A stretch of DNA of 8,991 nt from Mycobacteriaceae bacterium (GTDB lineage Bacteria > Actinomycetota > Actinomycetes > Mycobacteriales > Mycobacteriaceae), in the NCBI GenBank assembly GCA_019242135.1, contig JAFAWC010000098.1, positions 1-8,991 on the forward strand. The letters are read 5' to 3'. The translations under genes and the position numbers were made by a program. Positions 1-5,852 of this stretch are shown here, in pieces. The notes below the pieces were generated by a model. It saw nothing but the letters and a program-made list of their open reading frames with translations, was not told the DNA's origin and did not search any database. Within the stretch, counting starts at the first letter, position 1, and each line of letters begins with the position of its first letter.

Positions 1-1
1 T

Positions 2-439
2 GTCCGCGGTCGCGACGGCCTTTCGCTGCGTGACTTCTGGGCGGCGGAAGGACCGATGTCCTATCTCGGATTGGCCGTCACCGGCTTCCCCAACCTGTTC
101 ATCGTCCAGGCGCCGGGAAGCCCATCGGCGACAACGAACTTCGTGGCCGCTCTCGAGCAGCACGTGGAATGGATCAGTGACTGCATCGGTTATCTGCGTG
201 CGCATGGGCACCGCGTGATCGAGGCGCTGCCACATGCACAGCGCGAGTGGATCGAACACACAACGTCGCTCGTCGCGTCGACGGTGCTGGTTCATCCGAC
301 CTGCAACTCCTGGTACAACGGCGGAAACGTGCCCGGCAAGAAACGGATGTACATGGCCTACGTGGCGGGCATTCCGGAGTACCGCCGTCGGTGCGACGAG
401 ATCGCGGCCGGCGGATACTCGGGCTTCACGCTCGGATAG
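2..439 (+). CDS. Flavin-containing (Baeyer-Villiger type) monooxygenase, C-terminal 145 residues; 5' end outside the window
   Basis: The frame is open from the first bases to TAG at 437-439, so the gene starts upstream; ATG 56 is an internal Met. The fragment matches the C-terminal end of cyclohexanone/phenylacetone-type monooxygenases. It begins with a GLSLRDFW stretch, then PMSYLGLAVTGFPNLFIVQ, which closes the second nucleotide-binding domain, then a SATTNF segment. Near the end comes NSWYNGGNVPGKKR, followed by a short basic and glycine-rich tail. These enzymes use NADPH, FAD and O2 to insert oxygen next to a ketone, giving an ester or lactone; they are cytosolic. The FAD and NADPH dinucleotide-binding motifs would lie upstream and cannot be checked. 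The AGGGG of the next gene's ribosome site overlaps this stop codon, so the two are very probably co-transcribed. The family call is firm; the substrate is unknown. Confidence 0.85.
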   Translation, partial: VRGRDGLSLRDFWAAEGPMSYLGLAVTGFPNLFIVQAPGSPSATTNFVAALEQHVEWISDCIGYLRAHGHRVIEALPHAQREWIEHTTSLVASTVLVHPTCNSWYNGGNVPGKKRMYMAYVAGIPEYRRRCDEIAAGGYSGFTLG

Positions 440-442
440 GGG
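438..442 (+). promoter_or_regulatory. Ribosome binding site of the alpha/beta hydrolase gene
   Basis: AGGGG lies 6 nt before ATG 449 and overlaps the TAG stop of the monooxygenase gene. This fixes the hydrolase start and suggests coupled translation of the pair. Confidence 0.6.
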
Positions 443-448
443 CCTGAC

Positions 449-1537
449 ATGCACGCGCTCAAGGAATTCGGTGGTGTGGTGCCGCGAGCGGTGGCGGGCC
501 TGAGGTCCTCGGATTGGTCGCCTGCGTCCCCGCGGGGGATGCGTCAGCTTTTCGAAGTGGTGCTCGACCAACTCGCGTTGAGCGGGATGTCGCTGATCGG
601 CGCCGGTGAGCTGCCCGCGATCCTACCGCCGAGCACATATGCGGCCGCCGCGCAGGAGTTGTCGGCGCTGGGCGTGCAGGATGCGCACGCCGATCCGCCG
701 CCACTGCGGATTCGCGCCATCCGACGGCGCCAGATCGCCGGATTGCGCTATGAGAGGCTGCAATTCGAGCACGACTCGCGGTTGCCCGGGGTCCTGACGG
801 ATCAAGGCTTCGGTGGTTCGGCAATCGCCGGAGCCTACCTTTGTCGCCACGACGGCGGTCCGCGGCCGTGGGTCGTGTGGGTGCACGGGGCGGGCCAGGG
901 CCAGCCACTGGATCTGTTGATGTCGCGGGCCGGGCGCCTGCACCACACGCTGGGCTTCAATGTTGCGCTTCCCATCCAGCCGGGACACGGGTTCCGCCGC
1001 ACCGCGTGGCCGGTCTATCCGGACCGCGAACCGCTGGCCAACGTCGCGGGAATGATGCGCGCCGTGTCGGAGGTGCGGGCGATCGTGCGCTGGATTGAGC
1101 CTGAGGCCAGCAGTATTGCGGTCGCGGGAGTTTCGATGGGCAGCCCGGTGGCCGCGCTCGTGTCCCAGCTGGAAACCCGGGTCGACGCCGTCGCGGTGTA
1201 CGCACCGATTCTCGGGCTGAACGCGATGATCGCCCATCATCTTGCGCGCGGGGGCCCGTCAAGCGAGCGCTTCCGCCCGTTGCTGCAGTCGGCCGATGTT
1301 TCGGCGATCACCTCGGTGATCGACCCGGTCGCACTTGAGCCGCTGCCAGCGCCGGAGCGTCGGCTGGTGGTGGGGGCTCGCAACGATCAAATGGCCCTTC
1401 GCGCACCGGCTCTCGCGCTGCACGAACGATGGGGCGGTCAACTGTACTGGTACGACGGCAGCCACGTTGGGCACATATTCTCCCGCCGGATCCAGGCCGT
1501 CACGGAGACATTTCTCGCCGATGCGCTCACGGCGTGA
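449..1537 (+). CDS. Alpha/beta hydrolase (esterase/lactonase-like), 362 aa
   Basis: The protein has the full alpha/beta-hydrolase signature. The oxyanion-loop motif VHGAGQG is near residues 145-151. The nucleophile elbow GVSMG is at 227-231 (Ser229). An acid candidate is Asp313 in GARNDQ, and the catalytic His is His339 or His342 in GSHVGH near the C-terminus. The first ~115 residues are an N-terminal extension with no motif I recognise. There is no signal peptide or membrane segment, so it is probably cytosolic. ATG 449 follows an AGGGG site by 6 nt and the previous stop by 9 nt, so it is likely the second gene of an operon with the monooxygenase. A Baeyer-Villiger product is an ester or lactone, so hydrolysis of that product is the natural guess (inference). 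The 3' end overlaps the convergent carboxyltransferase gene by 11 bp. Confidence 0.8.
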   Translation: MHALKEFGGVVPRAVAGLRSSDWSPASPRGMRQLFEVVLDQLALSGMSLIGAGELPAILPPSTYAAAAQELSALGVQDAHADPPPLRIRAIRRRQIAGLRYERLQFEHDSRLPGVLTDQGFGGSAIAGAYLCRHDGGPRPWVVWVHGAGQGQPLDLLMSRAGRLHHTLGFNVALPIQPGHGFRRTAWPVYPDREPLANVAGMMRAVSEVRAIVRWIEPEASSIAVAGVSMGSPVAALVSQLETRVDAVAVYAPILGLNAMIAHHLARGGPSSERFRPLLQSADVSAITSVIDPVALEPLPAPERRLVVGARNDQMALRAPALALHERWGGQLYWYDGSHVGHIFSRRIQAVTETFLADALTA

Positions 1538-3020
1538 TCACGGTGCGGGTTACCGGCTCCGCGATGGTCTGTCGGCAGTAGATGCCGCGCTGCAGCGCCG
1601 TCAGCAGCGCGTTGCGAGTGTCGCGGGGGTCGATGAGTTCGTCGAACCCCATGTGCTCGGCCGAGCGGTACGACGCCTGCAGCTCCAACTCGCGCAGCTT
1701 GGCCGCGACGTCCTGCTCGGCATGGGATGCGCGGCTCAGCGCGGCCGCACTCATCGCGCCCATCGTCGCGCCGGGGTAGGCGAAGGTGGCGACCTGGTCA
1801 TCGAACCCCAGCAACGACATCACCATCGAGCCGAAGCCGTACGCCTTTCGCAAGGTCACGTGCAGCTTCACCGTGGTGGCCGCCGTCTGAGCAGCAAACA
1901 TCCTTGCCCCGCTGCGCAACACGCCGCTGTGCTCGGACTGACTCCCGGGAAGCATCCCGGGGTTGTCGGCCAGAAACACGATCGGCAGGTGGAATGAATC
2001 GGCGACGGTGATGAAGTGCGCGGCCTTGTCTGCGGCGTCGGCGTCGATGGAGCCGGCCAGCACCTTGGGCTGGTTGGCCACGACTGCCACGGGCTCGCCA
2101 CCGAGATGGGCGAGCGCGCAGATGATCGCCCGGCCGAACGTCGGCTGCACCTCGAACCAGTCAGCTCTGTCGAACACCACGTCGAGCACCGCGCGCATGT
2201 CATAGATCCGGCGGTTGTCGCGGGAGACGACGTCGAGCAGCTCGGGTGTGGCGCGCGGACCGGTCGTCTCATCGGCGGGACGGGGGCACGGATAGGACCA
2301 CGCGCTTGACGGAAAATACGAAAGGTACCGGCGAATGTCCTCGAGCACGGCCGAGTCGTCCTCGTTGACGTTGTGCACCACTCCGCTGGGCACGGCGACA
2401 TCGGGACCGCCGAGCTCTTCCTTCGAGATTTCCTCTCCCGTGGATTCTTTCACCACCGGCGGCCCCGCGGTGAATATCGCGCCGTGCCGGCTCATGATCG
2501 TGAAGTCACACACCGGCGCGACCAGCGCCCCGTGCCCGGCAGACGGACCCAGCACTGCCGCGACGGTCGGGACCATGCCGGAGCACTTCGCTTGCGCGAG
2601 TAGGTCGGTGGGTGTGCGACCGTAATGGCCTCCCGGGCGGAAGCCGGCTCCCTCGAGCAGCATGATGAGCGGGATTTTGTTGCGCAGCGCCAGTTCGGCG
2701 AGCCGATATCGTTTGGAGTTGCTGCCCGGCGCAATGGTGCCGGCCAGGGTGGTGAAGTCCTCCGCCCCGACCATCACCGCGCGGCCGTTGATTTCGCCGG
2801 AGCCGGCCACGATTCCATCGGCCGCGGCCTCGCCGCCGACGAGCGTGCCGAACTCGCAGAACGTCGCCGTGTCCAGGAGACGTTCGACGCGCGCGCGAGC
2901 GTCGAGTTTGCCCTTCTCGCGATGTCTGGCCAGCCGCTCCGGACCGCCCATGCCCCATGCGTGCTGACGACGACGCTCGAGGTCGCCGAGCGTGTCCTCC
3001 CAGCCTTCGTCCCTCGTCAT
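1527..3020 (-). CDS. Acyl-CoA carboxylase carboxyltransferase (beta) subunit, 497 aa
   Basis: This is a biotin-dependent carboxyltransferase of the propionyl/acetyl/methylcrotonyl-CoA carboxylase beta family, which moves CO2 from carboxybiotin to an acyl-CoA. The N-terminal crotonase-like half has RLARHREKGKLDARARVERLLD (residues 29-50), LLEGAGFRPGG (121-131) and the AGHGALVAPVCDF loop (161-173). The C-terminal half has FLADNPGMLPGSQSE (349-363), the VTLRKAYGFGS oxyanion segment (388-398) and FAYPGATMGAMSA (413-425). The usual GGA after KAYG reads GFG here. Length is close to the family's ~500-530 aa. ATG 3018-3020 is supported by GTAGGAC 6 nt upstream on the minus strand. No biotin carboxylase or biotin carrier gene is in the window, so its alpha partner must lie elsewhere. 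The exact acyl substrate cannot be read from the sequence. It is divergent from the luciferase-like gene. Confidence 0.88.
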   Translation of the reverse strand: MTRDEGWEDTLGDLERRRQHAWGMGGPERLARHREKGKLDARARVERLLDTATFCEFGTLVGGEAAADGIVAGSGEINGRAVMVGAEDFTTLAGTIAPGSNSKRYRLAELALRNKIPLIMLLEGAGFRPGGHYGRTPTDLLAQAKCSGMVPTVAAVLGPSAGHGALVAPVCDFTIMSRHGAIFTAGPPVVKESTGEEISKEELGGPDVAVPSGVVHNVNEDDSAVLEDIRRYLSYFPSSAWSYPCPRPADETTGPRATPELLDVVSRDNRRIYDMRAVLDVVFDRADWFEVQPTFGRAIICALAHLGGEPVAVVANQPKVLAGSIDADAADKAAHFITVADSFHLPIVFLADNPGMLPGSQSEHSGVLRSGARMFAAQTAATTVKLHVTLRKAYGFGSMVMSLLGFDDQVATFAYPGATMGAMSAAALSRASHAEQDVAAKLRELELQASYRSAEHMGFDELIDPRDTRNALLTALQRGIYCRQTIAEPVTRTVITP

Positions 3021-3097
3021 GGCTGCGTCCTACTCTGTGCTCCGACCCGGAATCACGCTTTCGCGCTGACCATACTGAATCGCTTACTGTATCTCCC
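3021..3097. promoter_or_regulatory. Divergent promoter region, carboxyltransferase / luciferase-like gene
   Basis: This 77-bp gap separates two divergent starts. It contains GTAGGAC (minus strand, 3027-3033), the ribosome site of the carboxyltransferase gene. It also holds a direct repeat TACTGAATC / TACTGTATC (3073-3081 and 3085-3093, period 12, 8 of 9 bases equal) that overlaps the -10 of the rightward gene. The repeat could be an operator, but that is a guess. Confidence 0.45.
3085..3090 (+). promoter_or_regulatory. -10 hexamer TACTGT, predicted leaderless promoter of the luciferase-like gene
   Basis: TACTGT fits the mycobacterial TANNNT -10 consensus and ends 7 nt before ATG 3098. Transcription would therefore start at or next to the ATG, giving a leaderless mRNA. 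This agrees with the lack of any purine-rich ribosome site before this ATG. I see no convincing -35. Confidence 0.55.
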
Positions 3098-4132
3098 ATG
3101 ACTGTCGGCCCGGTGCCGCGCCTCAAGATCGACGCGGGCATCCCCGGTGACCTCGAACGCGTCCCTGCGGAGGCACCGGCTCTGGAAAGCCAGGGTTATG
3201 ACGGATGCTGGTCGGCCGAGATCAACCACGATCCCTTCCTTCCGCTGATGCTGGCCGCCGAGCACACTTCCCACATCGAGCTGGGCACCAGCATCGCGGT
3301 GGCGTTCGCGCGCAGCCCGATGACGGTCGCCAACGTCGCGTGGGATCTTCAGGCCTACTCCAGGGGCCGTTTCATACTCGGGCTGGGATCTCAGATCCGG
3401 GCTCACATCGAGAAGCGGTTCAGCATGCCGTGGGGCCATCCGGTGCAGCGCATGCGCGAGTTCGTGGTTGCGCTGCGGGCGATCTGGTCGTGCTGGCAGG
3501 ACGGCAGCCCGCTGCGCTTCGAAGGCGACTTCTACACCCACAAGCTCATGACACCGATGTTCGTTCCCGACCCTCAACCCCACGGCGTTCCGAAAGTCTT
3601 CGTCGCCGCCGTCGGCGAAGCGATGACCGAGATGTGCGGCGAGGTTGCCGACGGCCTGCTCGGCCACGCGTTCACCACGAAACGCTATCTCGATGAAGTC
3701 ACGGTTCCCAGGCTGATGCGCGGGATCGAGCGCTCCGGCCGCGCGCGCCGCGACGTTGCGCTGGTTTCCCCGGTGTTCGTGGTCACCGGTGACCGGGAGA
3801 CCGAACTGGCGGCGGCAGCGGCGGCGACGCGAAAGCAGATCGCGTTCTACGGATCGACGCCCGCCTACCGCAAAGTGTTGGAGCTGCACGGCTGGGGGGA
3901 CCTGCAGGACGAGCTGCGCCGGCTGTCGCTGCAAGGCGACTGGGATGCGATGGGATCGCTCATCGACGATGACATCCTCGACGCGTTCGCAGTGGTGGCG
4001 CCGACCGACGAGTTGGCCGCGCGACTGCGTGATCGCTGCGCCGGCGTGATCGACCGCGTCCTGCTGGGCCTGCCCAAGAGCCTGCCGCGGACCAAAGTCG
4101 CCGCCATACTGCACGAGTTGCGTACGCCCTGA
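3098..4132 (+). CDS. LLM-class F420/flavin-dependent oxidoreductase, 344 aa
   Basis: A luciferase-like monooxygenase-fold (TIM barrel) oxidoreductase; mycobacterial members often use coenzyme F420. Recognisable parts are LESQGYDGCWSAE (29-41), HIELGTSIAVAFARSPM (59-75), the family hallmark SRGRFILGLGSQ (88-99), HPVQRMREFVVALRAIW (114-130) and the KVFVAAVGEAMTEMCGEVADG segment (166-186). The overall pattern resembles the TIGR03617-type F420-dependent group, though I cannot test that. I chose ATG 3098 because it directly follows a -10 hexamer. The frame stays open back to ATG 2957, but the extra 47 residues are Arg-rich, overlap the divergent gene and do not resemble the family. The substrate is unknown. 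The neighbouring carboxyltransferase, monooxygenase and hydrolase suggest lipid or ketone catabolism (inference). Confidence 0.85.
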   Translation: MTVGPVPRLKIDAGIPGDLERVPAEAPALESQGYDGCWSAEINHDPFLPLMLAAEHTSHIELGTSIAVAFARSPMTVANVAWDLQAYSRGRFILGLGSQIRAHIEKRFSMPWGHPVQRMREFVVALRAIWSCWQDGSPLRFEGDFYTHKLMTPMFVPDPQPHGVPKVFVAAVGEAMTEMCGEVADGLLGHAFTTKRYLDEVTVPRLMRGIERSGRARRDVALVSPVFVVTGDRETELAAAAAATRKQIAFYGSTPAYRKVLELHGWGDLQDELRRLSLQGDWDAMGSLIDDDILDAFAVVAPTDELAARLRDRCAGVIDRVLLGLPKSLPRTKVAAILHELRTP

Positions 4133-4164
4133 AAAAGACTGCATGTCCGGCGGATCTCCTCGAC

Positions 4165-4203
4165 TGGCAGTGTTTGGCAGTGCGCGGCGTGGTCCTGGCA
4201 GTG
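4165..4203 (+). repeat. Three direct copies of TGGCAGTG (possible operator array)
   Basis: Exact 8-mers start at 4165, 4175 and 4196. The spacings are 10 and 21 bp, close to one and two helical turns, so all copies face the same side of the DNA. That geometry is typical of cooperative regulator binding. The third copy extends into the palindrome GGCA-G-TGCC (4197-4205). The regulator is not identifiable from the sequence. Confidence 0.5.
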
Positions 4204-4249
4204 CCTGCTGAGCAGCATCGAGGGTGTTCGACGACTCCACTCCCGCCCC

Positions 4250-4256
4250 GAAGGAG
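4250..4256 (+). promoter_or_regulatory. Ribosome binding site GAAGGAG of the membrane-protein gene
   Basis: A strong Shine-Dalgarno match 6 nt before ATG 4263. It decides the start over the longer open frame that reaches back to TTG/ATG-like codons near 4224. Confidence 0.75.
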
Positions 4257-4262
4257 CATCCG

Positions 4263-4673
4263 ATGACCGCTCTGACCACCCGCCCGCTTTCCTCCTCCAC
4301 CGACGCGCTGCTGCGCTTCGCGTTGCGCGCCGACGCGACGCTCACCGGGATTGCCGGGGTCGCGGTTGCCGCGTTCGCCGACCCGCTGTCGACGATCAGC
4401 GGTTTGTCACCCACGACCGAATACCTGATCGGCGCCGCCTTCGTCCTCTACGGCGCGGTGGTGTACTGGCTGGCCGCGCTGCCAAGCCTGCGCAGCGTGG
4501 GCATCGCCATCAGCGTTGCCAACGCGATAGGCACCTTGGCCACCCTGGCGATCGTCGTGACCGGCGCCGCGCCACTGACCGAGGCCGGGATCGCGGTGAC
4601 CGCGGCGACGGGCGTGTACACCGCGTTCTTCGCCTACTTCCAGTACCTCGGGGTGCGCCGTCTGCAGGCGTGA
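4263..4673 (+). CDS. Small four-helix membrane protein of unknown function, 136 aa
   Basis: I do not recognise a named family. The protein has a short N-terminal cytosolic-looking stretch (1-20), then four hydrophobic segments at about 25-44, 54-73, 79-101 and 106-128, and ends in a basic tail (VRRLQA). The charge pattern (Arg at 18, 22, 77 and 132-133) suggests both termini are on the cytoplasmic side. The start is set by GAAGGAG 6 nt before ATG 4263. Codons end mostly in G or C, as in its neighbours, so there is no sign of recent transfer. It stands alone: the upstream oxidoreductase is 130 bp away with a repeat array between, and coaA converges from the other side behind a strong hairpin. 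It could be a small integral membrane accessory protein; no reaction is implied. Confidence 0.75.
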   Translation: MTALTTRPLSSSTDALLRFALRADATLTGIAGVAVAAFADPLSTISGLSPTTEYLIGAAFVLYGAVVYWLAALPSLRSVGIAISVANAIGTLATLAIVVTGAAPLTEAGIAVTAATGVYTAFFAYFQYLGVRRLQA

Positions 4674-4682
4674 CCCCTACAT

Positions 4683-4734
4683 GCCGGTGCGGAGCCTCGC
4701 CGGTGGTGCATGATGCGAGCCGCTCCGCACCGGC
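4683..4734. terminator. Long GC-rich hairpin between convergent genes, probable bidirectional terminator
   Basis: The arms GCCGGTGCGGAGC (4683-4695) and GCTCCGCACCGGC (4722-4734) are perfect 13-bp complements. The stem continues with CTCGC (4696-4700) pairing GCGAG (4715-4719) after a 2-nt bulge, leaving a 14-nt loop. On the plus strand it is followed by CTTTCCCC, a weak pyrimidine tract. It lies 10 nt past the stop of the membrane-protein gene and faces coaA, which fits a shared terminator. The U-tract is poor, as is usual in mycobacteria. Confidence 0.65.
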
Positions 4735-4746
4735 TTTCCCCTGCCT

Positions 4747-4824
4747 GAGCCAACGACCGCGATGAGCCGCTTGCGCGAAGAGCCAACGACCGCGATGAGC
4801 CGCTTGCGCGAAGAGCCAACGACC
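4747..4824 (-). repeat. 33-bp tandem repeat, 2.4 copies, directly after coaA
   Basis: Two exact 33-bp units (4747-4779 and 4780-4812) are followed by the first 12 bp of a third (4813-4824). The array ends 3 nt before the coaA stop codon (4828-4830). Read in the direction of coaA, each full unit carries the core GCTCTTCGCGCAAGCG (plus-strand positions 4768-4783 and 4801-4816), then GCTCATCGC. The same core occurs after desA2 at 8198-8259. Function unknown. Confidence 0.9.
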
Positions 4825-4827
4825 CAG

Positions 4828-5763
4828 TCAGAGCTTCCGCAGCCGCAACCGGTTGATCGAGTGGTCGGCATCCTTGCGAAGCACCAGCGTCGCGCGCGGT
4901 CGGGTGGGCAGGATGTTCTCGATCAGGTTAGGGCGGTTGATGGACCGCCAGATCTCGCGAGCGGCGGTGACGGCCTGCTGGTCGTTCAGCGACGAGTAAT
5001 GGTGGAAGTGCGAGGCCGGATTGGCGAACGCGGTGGACCGCATCGTTAAAAACCGGGAGACGTACCACTGCTCGATGTCCTCGATGCGGGCGTCGACGTA
5101 GATCGAGAAGTCGAAGAGGTCCGACACCATCAGCGTTGGACCGGTCTGCAGCACGTTGAGCCCCTCCAGGATCAGGATGTCGGGGTGGCGCACGGCGTGT
5201 ATCTCGCCGGGCACGATGTCGTAGAGCAGGTGGGAGTACACGGGTGCGCACACTTTGTCTGCACCCGACTTGACCGCAGTGACGAACCGCATCAGGGCGC
5301 GGCGGTCGTAGCTTTCCGGAAAGCCCTTGCGGTGCATAAGGTTTCGCCGAGTCAGCTCGCCATTAGGGTACAGGAAGCCGTCGGTGGTGACCAGATCCAC
5401 CCGCGGGTGGTGTTCCCAGCGCGCGAGCAGCGCCTGCAGAACGCGCGCGGTGGTGGACTTGCCGACCGCCACGCTGCCCGCGACACCGATGACGAACGGA
5501 ACCGGCCGCACCGGCTGGTGTTGCTCTCCGAGGAACTCGTTGGTCGCGGCGAACAGCCGCTGCCGCGCGGCGACCTGCAAGTGGATCAACCGAGCCAGCG
5601 GCAGGTAGACCTCGGCGACCTCGGTCAGGTCGATCTGCTCCCCGAGGCCGCGCAGCCGGAACAACTCCTCCTCGGTCAGCGGCAGCGGGGTTGATTTCCG
5701 CAGTTCGCGCCATTGTGCCCGGTCGAACTCGACGTACGGGCTGGGCTCGCTCGGCCGCGCCAT
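4828..5763 (-). CDS. coaA: Pantothenate kinase type I (CoaA), 311 aa
   Basis: It phosphorylates pantothenate with ATP, the first and usually controlling step of coenzyme A synthesis, in the cytosol. The protein resembles M. tuberculosis CoaA (Rv1092c, 312 aa) along its whole length. The P-loop [12 protein letters not shown] is at 93-104 (Lys102). VTTDGF at 125-130 holds the catalytic Asp128. [12 protein letters not shown] (142-153), [13 protein letters not shown] (197-209) and the C-terminal [12 protein letters not shown] also match. I chose ATG 5761-5763 because AAGGA (minus strand, 5771-5775) sits 7 nt upstream and because the [10 protein letters not shown] start matches the family. The open frame reaches back to 5793 but adds an unconserved leader. 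It is divergent from glyA with 89 bp between, and its 3' end abuts the 33-bp repeat. Feedback inhibition by CoA is known for this family. Confidence 0.97.
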   Translation of the reverse strand: MARPSEPSPYVEFDRAQWRELRKSTPLPLTEEELFRLRGLGEQIDLTEVAEVYLPLARLIHLQVAARQRLFAATNEFLGEQHQPVRPVPFVIGVAGSVAVGKSTTARVLQALLARWEHHPRVDLVTTDGFLYPNGELTRRNLMHRKGFPESYDRRALMRFVTAVKSGADKVCAPVYSHLLYDIVPGEIHAVRHPDILILEGLNVLQTGPTLMVSDLFDFSIYVDARIEDIEQWYVSRFLTMRSTAFANPASHFHHYSSLNDQQAVTAAREIWRSINRPNLIENILPTRPRATLVLRKDADHSINRLRLRKL

Positions 5764-5852
5764 GGGGTCATCCTTGCAGGACTGGCCGCTCACTCAACCG
5801 CGGCCTCAGCATTGCGACGGGCCCGACACAACCGGGCGATAGGCTGGCGGCC
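5764..5852. promoter_or_regulatory. Divergent promoter region, coaA / glyA
   Basis: This 89-bp gap contains the coaA ribosome site AAGGA (minus strand, 5771-5775) and the glyA -10 hexamer TAGGCT (5840-5845). I could not assign a convincing coaA -10 or any operator. Confidence 0.5.
5840..5845 (+). promoter_or_regulatory. -10 hexamer TAGGCT, predicted leaderless promoter of glyA
   Basis: TAGGCT fits TANNNT and ends 7 nt before ATG 5853, so transcription should begin at the start codon. No Shine-Dalgarno sequence precedes this ATG. A possible weak -35, TTGCGA at 5812, is too far away (22-bp spacer) to count. Confidence 0.55.

Larger units (their letters stand above)
4133..4262. other. Intergenic region with direct repeats, upstream of the membrane-protein gene
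   Basis: This 130-bp non-coding gap holds three TGGCAGTG copies (4165-4172, 4175-4182, 4196-4203), a short inverted repeat TGCTG-AG-CAGCA (4206-4217) and a strong ribosome site GAAGGAG (4250-4256). It should contain the promoter of the membrane-protein gene. I could not pick a convincing -10. Confidence 0.6.

Noticed and set aside
2957..3097. 47-residue N-terminal extension of the luciferase-like protein from ATG 2957
   Set aside because: It overlaps the divergent carboxyltransferase gene and its promoter, is not family-like, and a -10 sits directly before ATG 3098.
4213..4232. Possible SOS (LexA) box around GTTCGA upstream of the membrane-protein gene
   Set aside because: Only the right half matches the mycobacterial consensus; the left half does not pair.
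3053..4414. 453-codon minus-strand frame opposite the luciferase-like gene
   Set aside because: Antisense shadow of a well-supported gene; low-complexity Arg-rich product and no ribosome site.
4747..4824. CRISPR-like array
   Set aside because: The units are head-to-tail with no unique spacers, only ~2.4 copies, and no cas genes.
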